Source: Azadirachta indica (taxonomy: Eukaryota > Streptophyta > Magnoliopsida > Sapindales > Meliaceae). From it: a stretch of 64,000 nt of DNA. Within the stretch, counting starts at the first letter, position 1; each line of letters starts with the position of its first letter. The DNA lies in assembly GCA_022749755.1 (NCBI GenBank), contig CM040442.1:2506663-2570662 (forward strand), given 5' to 3'. Below, piece after piece: positions 1 through 12,440 of this stretch. Both the position numbers and the translations under genes were made by a program. The notes beneath the pieces were generated by a model. It did no database searches. It was not told the DNA's origin and saw only the letters and a program-made list of their open reading frames with translations.

Positions 1-192
1 TTATCAAACAAATATTTTGCACCAAAAAACAAAAGCACACAAGCAAAATAAATAAATAAAAAAAGAAAATATTTATTACAAGAAAGTTTTAAATGTTACT
101 TTATTTGCTTTTTCTCCGTTTTCTTGGGAACCAAACGGGGAAAAATAAAATTGCACGAAACAGAGAGAATCCAGAGAGGAAGATGAACTTAC

Positions 193-450
193 GGGAAGAT
201 CAGGAATATAATCCGACAAATGAGGAACATCTTCGAGAACATATCCAGCTTCTCCACTAACAATTTTCCTTTCAGAATTCTCTGAACCTGTGATACTGCC
301 GTTGCAGTTTCTGGTAAGTGGAGTAGGAGTCGGATACGAGTTGACAAACGAACGTTTGTGAGGGGCGGCTGCAGTGAAAGGGTAGCTAGGATCGAAGCAC
401 CGGAACTTGGGAGAGAAGAGAGAAGCAGAGCTAGAAACGGAAGAGTCCAT
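193..450 (-). CDS. ATP-dependent 6-phosphofructokinase, first exon (partial)
   Basis: First coding exon of a plant ATP-dependent phosphofructokinase (phosphorylates fructose-6-phosphate to the 1,6-bisphosphate in glycolysis). From ATG at 450 it encodes 86 residues and stops at a consensus donor (CCC|GTAAGT) whose GT lies at 192-191. The diagnostic block is GYVLEDVPHLSDYIPDLP at residues 69-86, the conserved lead-in to the catalytic domain in plant PFKs. The first ~60 residues are rich in Ser, Thr and Pro with few acidic residues, which would suit a plastid transit peptide as in the plastidic PFK branch; that is inference. Translation past the donor gives unrelated sequence. The remaining exons lie off the left edge. 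The family call rests on one motif and is fairly safe; the isoform is not known. Confidence 0.8.
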
Positions 451-493
451 TGAGTAGGGTGCTAATGAGAACAGAGGAACCGAAACAGAGCAT

Positions 494-501
494 ACTTATA
501 G
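494..501 (-). promoter_or_regulatory. TATA box of the phosphofructokinase gene
   Basis: CTATAAGT on the minus strand, about 45 bp upstream of the ATG at 450. It is the only TATA-like element close to this start, which implies a very short 5' leader. Confidence 0.5.
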
Positions 502-2340
502 CCGTTGATCAGAAATAGATTGACCGTGAAGAGCTTATTTTGACCGGAAAATACTATTAAATTGTTAATTAAAAAACGAAAATTTTACTTTTTAAATAAT
601 TAATTACAATTTTTTTGGATTGTTCTAAGGTTCAGGGGTAGGTACTAGAAGAATGGAACTTTGGAAGAAGCATGAAGAAGAAAGAAAAGAGAGTTGGTTA
701 GCGGTTAGGGACTTGGATGGAAATTTAAATGTCTGCGATTTAAGGCTTTCTAATGGGAGAATTTCACTTTAATCTCTAACTTTTTATAGACTTCATTTTA
801 CTCCATTGGTCTAACACTTCATCACAAATATTTTTCTAATTTTGTTTTTGTTTCCACTTTAGGCTTTAATTTTATTTAAAGAGATAAATAAAATAAAGTA
901 ATTTTATAAGACCCGTTAAATGATATATGTTATCTAAATTTTATATATTAGAATAATAATATTTTACAACTTTCAAACGATCATATAAAAATAATAACTG
1001 TAAACTTTTCATAAGAAATTTTATCATTAAAAGTTTTATTACGAATATATAATTATTTTTTTTTTTGTAATTTAATAGTTTTGATAGAAGGAGAGTAATA
1101 GAATTTTGGTGTAAAGACCAAAATAAAGTAGACTGAAATGATAGAGATTAAAGTAAAATAAAAAATAAAATGTTAGAAATAATTGTGATACAATATTAAA
1201 TTAGTTTGAGTAAAACAAAATTTTAAGAATGATTAGGGACTAAAATGAATTTTTCCCGCTATTTTAAGTTTAATAATAAAAGACTAAAATAGCAACATAA
1301 TTATGAAATCCAAAGTCATTTTAAATAATAAAAGAAAAAGACTAAAATAGTAACATAATTATGAAATTCAAAGCCATGGTAAATCGCGAATTCAAGAGTC
1401 TAGAAATTGAAGTTAATAATTGTTATATTATTAACTTCAACTAATTCACATTCAAAAAATTAAATTAAATTTTTTGTTAAAAAAAAAAAAGAAAAAGTAT
1501 CACGAAGAGACTCACGAAAAGTAAAGGAATCACGAAAAGTCATCGTGAACGTGTGATCTAAGACGTGGAAGAGTGTTTTTCTGGAGGCACGCCAACATTG
1601 AAACGAGGTCGAATCACAGGATTCTGGGAATATTCCTTTTCTTCCCTTGAAAGGTTAAGATTCTTCGAACAAACAGTAGGATTCCAAATTCCCACTCAGC
1701 TACGCAACACTTCATGCCTCAATCTTTGGAATTTTTTTGTTCCAAATTAATTAGCACATCTGTTACGTATATATATATAATTTTTGAAATGTTTTTATTC
1801 CAAATTAAATTATATTATTGCATACATTGTCTGTATGCGTGTACTTATGTGAGACCTGATTACATATATCCCTTCTACATCGATGTTTTAATTAATTAAT
1901 CATAATTATGCATGTCTAATGACTTCACCGTTTCATACTTTATCAATGTATGAAGTAAGAAGAAATAAAATTAATGCATATTATTTGGTGGGTGTGTTTG
2001 ATTACATCATTGTTTTGATAAGAAGTCATGAGCAGGCTTTAATTTAATTAAGATTAACGATGAATATGAAGACATGCTTTCTTGGTAATTATCTATATGA
2101 ATAATCATGCTTCATGCTATTCACTATGCAAGCAGAATTTAGAAACGAAATTATTTTTGGTCGGCTAATTACATGCTTGATGGTTGGTTCCATTTTTTTT
2201 TAAATAAAAGAATTAGATAAGTTATTGTACTTATTAGTTGATTATGGATTTGGTTGGTCATGTTGGATAGTCAACAATTGTGATTGAAAGCATTTTGGAT
2301 TATTACAAGTATTTTATAGGCAGCGATCAGACAAGCTACC
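502..2340. other. Intergenic, no gene seen
   Basis: AT-rich DNA with short homopolymers. The small open frames around 1,565-1,900 have no motif, no splice context and no coding bias, and I do not accept them as genes. Confidence 0.6.
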
Positions 2341-2357
2341 TAACGAGCAAAGTTAAC

Positions 2358-2460
2358 ATGCAAGGAAATGAAAAGGTTGCAACGCATTTTCATAAGAAAA
2401 TATGGATTTGTGTGTTGGATCTTTCGATGAATTTGAATTGCCATTTGTTACGATATGAAT
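2358..2460 (+). pseudogene. NB-ARC fragment (relic of an NLR gene)
   Basis: A short stretch translates as EKVATHFHKKIWICV followed, after a one-base frame change, by D-FDEFELP. This matches the RNBS-A block of plant NB-ARC domains, and the corresponding block of the decayed NLR at 4,222-7,118 reads YEVVSHFEKRIWVCVSDPFDE. No P-loop or LRR lies next to it. It is probably a leftover of a second NLR copy. The match is short, so confidence is moderate. Confidence 0.4.
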
Positions 2461-3338
2461 ATGACCTAATAATATACGAGATTTACAAGTCAAATTGATA
2501 CAATATAACATGTTTGATAATTTTAATTAAAAGTGCAGACTCTGAATTAATACCTCTAATTAGAAACGAAGAACTCTCAGACCTCAGATACTCTAAATTT
2601 TTTAAAAAATTTTATTATAATATTTATATTTTTTAACTCATTTTTATGTTTATATATAATTTAATCTTTATAACTGTAAAAAATTATTATTTTATTTCTT
2701 AATTTATTAATTATTTTTAAAATGTTAACCGGTTGATTTTACTTTTTAAATACTATAACCCCTCAATTATCTATCTTTCACTGTGCTGCAGCCTCTAATA
2801 TACTATTAATAAAGGTGGTTTTCGTAAAGAGATAGTTGCACATGAACTCTTATTTGCTATTAGTTTCCACGTGAAAGAAAGAAATTATTCGATGAAGGGA
2901 CTTTTGATTTCGTAATTTGATGCTTAAATATTATATAGTAATTAATTTTCTCTATTATTTATCACTCTGTATTATGTAAGGTATCAAGTGTGTCATATTT
3001 TAAAATATATGGTTTTAGATGATGGTTCCTTTTGATTTAAAATTTTCAAGTACTTAATTCTACGTTTTAAATATAATATTTTTAACTATTTAAATTTATA
3101 TAATCTGATAGTTGAAATCTAACATTTAGTACTGATAAATAAACAATCATCTCTATTATTAAGCTGCATGGATTAATGGTTAAAAATTTATATTTAGAAT
3201 TAACTTAAAAAATTTAAGTAAAAAGAACTCACTCATTTTTAAAGTATTTAATTTCTTTACTAATTTGTCAAAAGCACTTCTAATTAATAAAAAAGCATTT
3301 TTATAAGTACTGTAGAAGCCGTTTTATATATAGGTCAT

Positions 3339-3375
<37 letters not shown>

Positions 3376-4221
3376 TATACACACACCTTTAGGTATAAAT
3401 TACTGTACAAATAGAGTGCTTTGAGAGAAAGGGTAAGCAATGATGGATAAAACAAGCTATATGTAGCTTAGCAGTACATTTCAAAACCCCCCAAAAAAAA
3501 ATAAAAAAATTAAAAACCTAGCAGTTGAGTGAATAATACAAAGAACGAACACGAGCAACAAGTGTAGACAGAAAAAAATTATGGAACTGATACGAAAAAT
3601 ATTTCAACTTTTATCCCCATTTAATTTGATATATACCGATTTAAATAAATTAGAAATTTCAATTCCATGAGACAAGCTTAAAATTTAATTCCACGGAATT
3701 GCTTTGCATTTTGTTCTTTATAGTTAAGAGTTTTTATTTTAAAGAAAAAGTAATGATTATCGACTATTAACAACATTTTTTTAACAAAACTAATGTACTT
3801 ATTCTAATAAACAAGTTCGATAATATTATATTATGAAAAAAATAAAAAAATATTGAAAAAAATTTAGATAATTTATCCTGTTAACAATGATTAGATAATT
3901 AAGTGTTTCTCCGAGAAAATTAAAAACAGAAGAAAAGAAAAAGTGTGAATGGAACAAGCTATGGCTAAATTAGAAAGAAAAGAATTTTGGAATTGCTTGG
4001 AGAAAGTAAATTCTTATTCGACCTGAACCAACATCAAAGGAAGATTCATCTTCTATACTTTGTCCATGAAGTGAAATATTCTTGACCCATTACATTCATA
4101 TTCTTATATTCATGCACTATAAAAGTAGAGACGACGTCAATATTTAATTTTACAACACAATCCATATTTCAGTATCATTAGCGATTCAACTTCATTCTTT
4201 TTCGATTACCACTTCTGAAAA
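2461..4221. other. Intergenic, with promoter region of the NLR relic
   Basis: AT-rich, no coding region seen. It contains the (TA)n tract at 3,342-3,380. A TATA-like CACTATAAAAG at about 4,114 precedes the NLR start by about 100 bp. Confidence 0.5.
3342..3380. repeat. (TA)n microsatellite
   Basis: Near-perfect TA dinucleotide tract with one interrupting C and a short AC tail. Confidence 0.9.
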
Positions 4222-7118
4222 ATGGCTGCTGAGGCAATTGTTTCTGCCGTCTTGGAGCAGTTGGCTTCATTTGCTCTTCAAGAAATGCGAAAAGGGATGC
4301 AGAGGAAAAGCAAGTGTAGGAGGAAGCTGTGAGTGTTTGGTTAGCTGAGCTGAAGGAAGCATCCTACGATGTGGATGACGCGTTGGATAAATGGAACACC
4401 AAATTGATGAAGCTGCAAATTCATCATCATGGAGTTGGAATTAATGCTTCAACTCCTGAGAAGAAGGTATGTACTTTCTTTCTCTCCCCTGGCTATTGCT
4501 TCAGAAGTAGCATTTTACACTGTGAAACTGCTTACAAGATTAAAGAGATTGATGAAAGGCTAGATGACATTGCTAGGAGGAAAGACATGTATAATCTTAA
4601 TGTGGTTAACAGGGAAATTATCCACAAACCTCAAGAGAGTGAAAGAATTACCTCCTCTTTCGTTGAAGTGTCTGAAATATACGGTCGAGATGAGGAGAAA
4701 GATAGTTTAGTGAGTACGTTATTGTCCGATCAAAGTAGTAATGAAGAAGGAAAACGCCTCCATGTCATCTCTATTGTAGGGATGGGAAGTGCGGGTAAAA
4801 CCGCTCTCGCTCAGCTTATATACAACGATTATGAGGTTGTTAGTCACTTTGAGAAAAGAATATGGGTTTGTGTTTCAGACCCTTTTGATGAGCTTAGGAT
4901 AGCAAGAGCAATCCTTGAAGCTCTGACAGGCAATGCATCTCGTTTATTTGAGTTCCAAGCTCTTTTGGAATGTATAAGTCAGTCCATTGAGAGAAAAAAA
5001 AATTTCTTCTTGTCCTAGATGATGTGTGGGAAGAGAACGATAATAAATGGAATTCATTGTGCAACTGTTTGAAGACTTGCTCTCATGGAAGTAAAATTCT
5101 AGTTACCACACGGAAAGAAACAGTTGCTCAAATGATGAGATCAGATGATACTGTCACTATTAAAGAGTTGAGCGAAGAGGTGTGTTGGTCGTTGTTTACA
5201 TCTTTTAGCATTTTTTGGTAGGTCTGCCGAGGAGTGTCAAAAATTAGAAGAGGTTGGCAGGGAAATCTTAGGTAAATGCAAGGGCTTGCCTCTTGCAATT
5301 AAAACTACTGGGAGTCTTTTGCGTTTTAAACAAACTAGTGGAGAGTGGCAAAAAATTTTAAACAGTGAGTTGTGGAACTTAGAAGAGTTTAAAAAAAAAA
5401 TATTTTTCCAGCTCTATTATTGAGTTATAACAATTTGCCTTATATGATTAGACGATGTTTCTTATTTTGTGCCGTCTTTCCCCAAAGGATTATAATATCG
5501 AGAAAGACCAATTGATCAAATTGTGGATGGCTCAAGGTTATCTTGGGCTAAATCATACTGAAGAAATGGGAGTAATTGGTGAAGAATATTTTAATTATTT
5601 AGCAGCACGATCATTTTTCCAAGATTTCGAGGATTATGATAACATCATAACCTGCAAAATGCATGATATAGTACATGACTTTGCACAGAGTCTCACTAAA
5701 AATGAATGTTTTAATTTAGAAGTTAATGATGATTCTAAAGAAGCAGTAGGTGTCCGTTCTTCTTTGTATGTGAAAGCTCATCACTCAGTGGTGACAGTTG
5801 GAAACGATTGGTCATTTCCTAGATCTTTGTATCATGCCAAAAAGTTGCGAAGCCTCTTCTTTTACTGGCAAAATATTGATTTTAATGTGTCCAGGAATTT
5901 TCTGGATAAGTTGTTTAATGAGCTGCCATGTTTAAGAGCGTTTGATCTAACTGATAAGTTTTGGAGGGCGGGGATAACTGAAATCTAAGAATTCCGGGAA
6001 GTATAGGAAAATTGATCCACTTGAGATATCTGGACTTCAGTTGTTGTAGGAATTTAGTTAAATTGCCTGAAACATTGTGTGAATTATATAATTTACAAAC
6101 ATTAGATGTCACCAGGTGCGAAATGCTCAAAAAATTACCTCAAGGGATGGGAAAGCTAATCAACTTGAGGCATTTGTTAAATGATCATACTCTTTCTTTA
6201 ATAAATGATCATACTCTTTCTTTAAGAGATATGTCAAGAGGAATAGAAAGATTAACTCGTCTTCGAACGTTAAAAAAATTTGTGGCCAGTAGCGAAGGAA
6301 GCACGTTTTACTGTCTAAAAAACTTGAACAATCTTCGAGCATCTCTTACTATAAGAATCCGCAAAGAAGCTATGTTGAATGTGGATGAGTTTAAGAAAGA
6401 ACGAGTACTTGAGACTACGAAATATCTCACTGCTTTAGCCTTATATTTTGGTACTGTTTCATCAAGGTATCAAGGGATGATGAGTAGCATATATATTAAG
6501 AGAGAAGAACGTGTTCTCGAATCCTTAGCACTACCATCAAATTTAGAGACATTAACGATATAGTCCTATGGCGGCAACACTTTCTTTGGCAATTGGGATA
6601 TGATGATGTCACTAACAAAACTAAGACAGTTAATTATTGAATATTACCAAAACTGTGATCGCTTGCCTCCCTTGGGAAAATTGCCATTCCTGGAATCGCT
6701 CTGGATATTAGACATGAGAAGACTGAAGAGAGTGAGCAATGAATTTCTGGGAATAGAGGATGACGGCACATCTTCATCAGTTATTGCATTTCCCAAATTG
6801 AAATCTTTAACATTCAGGGCGTTGACAGAGTGGGAAAAGTGGGATTACCAGATTACAAAGAGAAAAGAAGAGGATCTTACTATTATCATGCCATGTCTTC
6901 GTTCCTTGAAAATTGGATTATGCGGGGAATTAAAGGAACTGCCAGACTATCTCTTTAAGATAACAACACTAAAGCAATTGGCTATCATGGGCAGTCGTAT
7001 AATAGAAGAACGTTGCAGAAAAGAGCATGAAGATTACTGGCCCAACATTGCTCACATCTCAACCATTGAATTTGCTGACAGTTACACGTGTAGCAGAATA
7101 GATGGTAGATGGGTTTGA
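4222..7118 (+). pseudogene. CC-NB-ARC-LRR (CNL) disease resistance gene, decayed
   Basis: Reads as an intracellular RGA-type immune receptor. Start MAAEAIVSAVLEQLASFAL at 4,222 is the Rx-type coiled-coil N-terminus. Then come a degenerate P-loop (GMGSAGKT, ~4,780), RNBS-A (KRIWVCVSDPFDE, ~4,855), kinase-2 (LVLDDVW, ~5,010), GLPL (CKGLPLA, ~5,280), RNBS-D (RCFLFCAVFP, ~5,453), MHD (MHDIVHDFA, ~5,660) and LRRs from ~6,010. It is broken many times: about 100 bp of the coiled coil is missing with a frame change after ~4,290, TAG at 4,317-4,319, frame changes near 4,996 (A run), 5,215, 5,395 (A run), 5,481 (C run) and 5,990, and TAG at 6,561-6,563. No introns are needed to follow the reading. Conserved motifs persist between breaks, so loss is recent or some indels are assembly errors; the nonsense codons and the coiled-coil deletion are not homopolymer artefacts. 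Confidence 0.9.
6180..6227 (+). repeat. 24-bp tandem duplication inside the NLR relic
   Basis: Two adjacent 24-bp copies (6,180-6,203 and 6,204-6,227), in frame, encoding NDHTLSLI then NDHTLSLR between LRRs. They differ near the end of the unit. Confidence 0.9.
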
Positions 7119-7563
7119 CCTTGAACACTGAAGGTAACTACACTCTCTTTTCACATTCCTAGCATCACATTTTGTTAGGGTTATGTGAAAAGAAATGGCA
7201 TTCAACTCCGATACTACTAAGAGGTAATTCCTTCTCTAATTTCTCTTCTTTATTCCTCATTTTACATATGCTTGTACGTTTCATACGATTCTGTCTGATT
7301 TTATTAAAGATTTTTAATCCAATTCAACAGTACGTCTCATTGGTTCATGTTAAAGAGAATTATAAACTATGCTCCCACCTGTAATATTTTTAAAATTTGT
7401 GGACCCGAATGTTATTAACCAAAGAATTAATTGCAGCTTCTCTGCGCCTGACCGGGCAAGTTCTGTGAGTTCTATCTCACTTTACGTAAGCATTCGAACC
7501 TTCAAAATAACACGAAAAGGAACAATCTTAGGGAATCATTAGTCAACTGAAGAAGCAGTGATT
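7119..7563. other. Spacer between the NLR relic and MPP alpha
   Basis: No coding region. It should hold the 3' trailer of the NLR relic and the promoter and 5' leader of the MPP gene. I see no convincing TATA box. Confidence 0.5.
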
Positions 7564-10500
7564 ATGTACAGAGTCACAGTTTCAAGACTCGGGTCTGTGA
7601 AGGTAAGTTTCGGCTCAATCTTTTTTTTTTTTCCCCACAAAAAAACCCTAACTTTCATTTGTTTCTCCATAAAATACAGGACCAGGAAATAGTAGAAAAG
7701 AAAATAAATAAATTTTATGCTCTTGAAGAACTGGATTTGAAGGAAATGTCTGTTTAAGTCGATTAAGAAGATTAAACGGAAAAAAAAAAAAGTTGGATAT
7801 CTGTCTTCTCCTTTATTTTCTGCCATTTTCACGGGAATGAAACCAGTGCACTGGTGAAGGTTATATGTGTGATTTCTGAGATCTTATTTGTTTTCTGGGT
7901 TATTGATGTTTTGCTTATCTGTGATGATTAGATTTTCTGTTTTTAATTCCCTCATGTTTTTCATGCATTTAGATTTTTTGTTTTTTAGTCTTATTTTAGT
8001 TTATTTTTATGGGTGAGTTAAGCTGAATCAATAAGCAAAATTGGCGTTATCTGAATGAAAATCTGTGTATTGATATCTTAGTTTATCTTAATAATTTCTC
8101 TTGCAAAAAGATTTTGTTGAATAGTGTTTAGGTTTTACTTTCTTAGTCCCGTAGTCTAAAACTAAGTACATTTCTTCTGGGTCATTGTTTAATGGTTTTG
8201 TATATTCTCCTTCGTTTAGTAGATGATACCTTTTATCTTCTTACAAGTTATAATGGTCTTTTGCATTAAGTTTGCTTCTAGTCTGCCTATGTTCTCTTTT
8301 TTAAAGAATTAAAATTTCTTTCTCTTATCTTGTTTACATGATGACTAAAGTGAAATAATGTGTTGTCTCATGTTATGAATTTGTGTGAACAGGGCCGTCT
8401 TTGTAATTTCCAAGTCACACGAAATGCAACTGCAAGTGCAGCAGCTGTGAGGCCATCCTCATCAGGATTGTTTAGCTGGCTGACTGGAGAACAGTCTAGT
8501 TCTCTTCCTTCTTTGGACACACCACTTGAAAGCATTTCCTTTCCTCCTTCACTACCTGATTTTGTTGAACCAGGCAAAGTTAAGGTCAAGACTCTTGAGA
8601 ATGGCGTCAGAATAGCATCAGAAGCATCAGCTGTAAGTGTGGATTTTTGCATTGTTTTTATGCTTTGTATTTTGAGCTCATAATTCCCACATGGAAGTTA
8701 TTGTTGGTTACTGTCTTAATGGAATATTGTTTGGTGAATTGATTAGAGTCCAGCAGCCTCTATAGGATTATATATTGATTGTGGTTCAGTCTATGAGACA
8801 CCAATGTCATTTGGAGCTTCACATTTGCTGGAAAAGATGGCTTTCAAGAGCACAAAAAACCGGAGCCACTTGCGCATTGTAAGGGAAGTAGAGGCCATTG
8901 GGGGTAACATATCTGCCTCTGCCTCTCGAGAGCAGATGGGTTACACCTTTGATGCTCTGAAGACTTATATTCTGAAATGGTGGAGTTGCTTGTTGACTGT
9001 GTGAGGAATCCTGTGTTCTTGGATTGGGAACTCAATGAGGAGGTAGTCTTCCATTTATTGCCACTCTTCATTAAAGTCATGTTACAAGTCTTTGTGTTAT
9101 GGTTTAGATACTGTTAGTATCCACTATGCTTGGGTTTCTGAAGGGCAAAATTCGGTGTTAATTGTTTATCATTGCCAAACGTCCTGTTTATTCTTGTTAA
9201 ATTTGTTGCCAAATGCTTGATATGTTCTGGTCTCTTATACCTTTATACAGCTGAGCAAGTTGAAATTAGAGCTTGGAGAACTTCATAACAATCCTCAGGG
9301 TCTACTCTTGGAAGCAATTCATTCTGCTGGTTATTCCGGTGCCTTGGCGAATCCACTTTTGGCTCCTGAATCAGTGCTGAACAGATTGGATGGCCCTGTC
9401 TTGGAGGAATTTGTTGCTGTAAGATCAATGAACTTGGTGAATATAGCATATCTGTCACATCCGTGCATGAAAAGCTTATGCATACACATGTAAATGCATA
9501 ATTTTCTCTCCATTATTTTTGTTTGATCTTTGTTTTGACTCTGTTCTGTATGTTTATTTTTGCAAATTTTGGCTGACGTGAGAATTTCAGGAGAACTATA
9601 CTGCTCCTCGCATGGTACTGGCAGGAGCTGGTGTTGATCTTGACGAGCTTTTACCAATTGCAGAACCTCTTCTTTCAGACCTTCCAAGACTACCTCAATC
9701 AGCAGAGCCAAAATCTGCCTACATTGGAGGGGACTATCGTCAACAAGCTGACTCACCGGTTTGAATTACTAATTACCTTTTACTAAACGAGTTTGCCTCT
9801 TATCCATTGACAAAAGGAGAAAAGGAATTTTTTTCCTCTTTTCATCACTCAATTCCTGACAGGTTCATTAATGCTGTTATTATTTGCAGAACACACATGT
9901 TGCTGTTGCTTTCGGAGTGCCAGGTGGTTGGCTTAAAGAGAAAGAAGCTATAACTTTGACTGTTCTTCAGGTGCTGTAATTCAAATTTCTCCTTATTACT
10001 GCACTTGCAGTTACATACTTCCTCTGCTTTTGTGATGCAATTGCACTCCTGCCGGGTTATTTGCACCTCTCATTTGTTTCTTAACCTGGCATATTTTTCT
10101 ACTTTTGGTCTTCATATCATACACACCAAATAACAATATACAAGTTCTGCTTGGCGAAACAACAATTTGTTTGTTATGTAGATGCTTATGGGAGGAGGTG
10201 GTTCATTTTCAGCCGGGGGCCCTGGAAAAGGAATGCACTCACGTCTCTGTAAGTTTTCCTTAATTGCTGCATTGTTATCTTCTATTAGTCACTTATTTTC
10301 ACTGCATGATGGTTATCAGTTATCTTTGTGTGCGGAACTTTATAAACTTGTCACTTTGTAAGATGAGCCAGTTTTGGTTTATGATGGTTGAATTCTTCTC
10401 AAGTTTTGAACTCAGTGTTCTTAATGTATTTTTTATGCAGATCTTCGTGTCTTAAATGAGTATCAGCAGATTCAATCTTTCTCCGCATTCAACAGCCTCT

Positions 10501-11765
10501 TCAACAATACTGGATTGTTTGGCATCTATGCTAGCACTGTAAGGAACCTATTGCTGTATTTTCGTTTGTCCTTTTGGCCTGTGTTTAAACATCAAATGAT
10601 GTTAGTAGAACATGTGTTGGTATTTTTTACCGTGAAGAAAAGTCACCATGCATAGTAAACTTTTTTTTTCCTGTTTCTGGTAAGAGACAAGAGATAGCAA
10701 ACTCATATTCACTTCGCACGTCTATTAAATTTGTCATCTTTTAAAATTGCATTTTGGTTTACAGAGACAAATTGATTGTATGCTAATGATGTTGACATTT
10801 CAGTGTTTTTTTCTTTGGGTATGTAAATTTTTGTTTGTAATATGTTCCTATAGCTAACCTTGAGTAAATTCAATTATGGACTCAGGGCTCTTATTTTGTG
10901 TCACAAGCAGTTGATTTAGTGGTAAGAGAGTTAATCTCGATTGCAACACCTAAGCAAGGTACATGTTTCCTTTGTCCCTTTTCTGTATCAAGTTTTCCTT
11001 TTGTTCCTTTCTAATTTTTGCAAATTTCTCTTGTGTTGACAGTGAGCCAGGTACAGCTTAATCGTGCCAAAGCAGCCACAAAATCTGCAGTTCTCATGAA
11101 TTTGGAATCTAGAGTATGCTCTCTCTCTCTCCCTGCGAACCTCAACCCAAATGTTATACCAGTGCATTGTTCTTCTGGTTCTTTTATGCTTTTCTATTTT
11201 TACTTTTTCCTTAGTGACTTGAAAGTTGAGTGACTTGCTTTACAGATGATTGTTTCAGAAGATATTGGGAGGCAGATTTTGACATATGGAGAGAGGTATG
11301 TCTGAAATTTACAAGCGTCTTTTTCTGCATATATTTCTCTCACAGAAAACTAAAATTGAAAACTGTAGAAATCTTTTTTGTCAATCTTGTGAAAATTATC
11401 CTTGGCAAGAACTAAGAAACACCAAAGACATAGTTTCCTGTATTGATAATATTGCTGCGATGTATGAATATAAATTTTGTTTCTCATAGCATGAAGCTTA
11501 TCTCATTTCCCAGGAAACCTGTCGAGCAGTTTTTAAAGGTTGTCGATGATATTACTTTGAACGACATTACTAATATTGCCCAGAAAATTATTTCTTCCCC
11601 TCTAACAATGGCATCTTATGGCGATGGTAATTCCCTATTCCAAAGTAGCTTCCACTCATGATTTTTCACTACTTACCAATCATCATAAACCTATAATTCG
11701 TTTTCGTGGCAGTGATTAACATCCCCAGCTACGAATCTGTTAGCAGCAAGTTTCATGCGAAGTGA
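7564..11765 (+). CDS. Mitochondrial processing peptidase alpha subunit (this copy frameshifted)
   Basis: Noncatalytic alpha subunit of the matrix-targeting peptidase (M16 family), which in plants is also a core protein of respiratory complex III. Thirteen exons: 7564-7602, 8393-8632, 8747-9042, 9251-9418, 9591-9758, 9890-9970, 10182-10248, 10441-10538, 10886-10958, 11043-11113, 11246-11295, 11514-11626, 11713-11765, all with GT-AG borders and compatible phases. Hallmarks are SFGASHLLEKMAFKS where the beta subunit has the zinc motif (no HxxEH, as expected for alpha), the substrate-binding glycine-rich loop GGGGSFSAGGPGKGM across exons 7-8, and the C-terminus SYESVSSKFHAK. The N-terminus is a mitochondrial presequence type. 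Exon lengths sum to 1,517 nt; one extra base gives 505 residues, the usual family length. The missing base lies at ~8,971 in exon 3, where family sequence Y-[IV]-P-E-M reads ATTCTGAAATG. As written the frame fails after about 170 residues. This is a real lesion or an assembly error. Confidence 0.88.
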
Positions 11766-12440
11766 CACTTCCATCATGCTTCAAGCTCTTTCGTTGCCCA
11801 TTGCTTCTCAATCCCTCAGGCAATTTTTTCCAGCCCTCTTCATCTTGTTAACAGCCTGCTCAAATAAAATAGTGATGAGGAAATTTTGGCGCAGCTCGTC
11901 GAGGAAAATGATCAATGCATACAACATTGGATGCATATTCATTTTCATGATCATGTCATTAACAATTTTGCCCCTTGATTTTCCTTTTCCTTGCTATGTT
12001 CTTTTGTTTTTTAAGTTCCCGGTTACTTCAAAGGAAAATGAGATGAGGAATGAATGCGTTCATTTTTTTTATATTTCTTTTAGTTAATATTTGGTCAGAT
12101 TTTAAGTTTTTTGCTTGATTTAAAATTCTATACATTTATAAAATATCTTACAGCAAGAATAGTGCAAAGATAAATAAACAAAAATTGACAGAATACTGGC
12201 GAAAGCCAAGATGGATATATCCGAGAATAAAAAGAAGAATAATTATATCATCATGTGTATTCTAAAGGTTGTATATATTTAATATTATTTTTCATGTTTT
12301 AAAAAATTAAAAAATAATAATAATAACAATAATAATAATAATAATAAAAGTAATTATAAAACACAAACTTTTTGTTTATGCGTCTTTGGAGTTATGGTCC
12401 TACTTCAACTGATTTGAAGTAAGCTGAAGCACTAACAGCA
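11766..12440. other. MPP alpha 3' region and PPR promoter spacer
   Basis: The first ~300 bp are probably the MPP alpha 3' untranslated region. An AAT/ATA-rich run follows at about 12,310-12,350. No coding region is supported; the 110-codon open frame from 11,755 overlaps the MPP stop and has no recognisable motif. Confidence 0.5.

Noticed and set aside
8368..8652. Minus-strand open frames over MPP alpha, PPR and profilin exons
   Set aside because: They are reverse-strand shadows of well-supported plus-strand exons.
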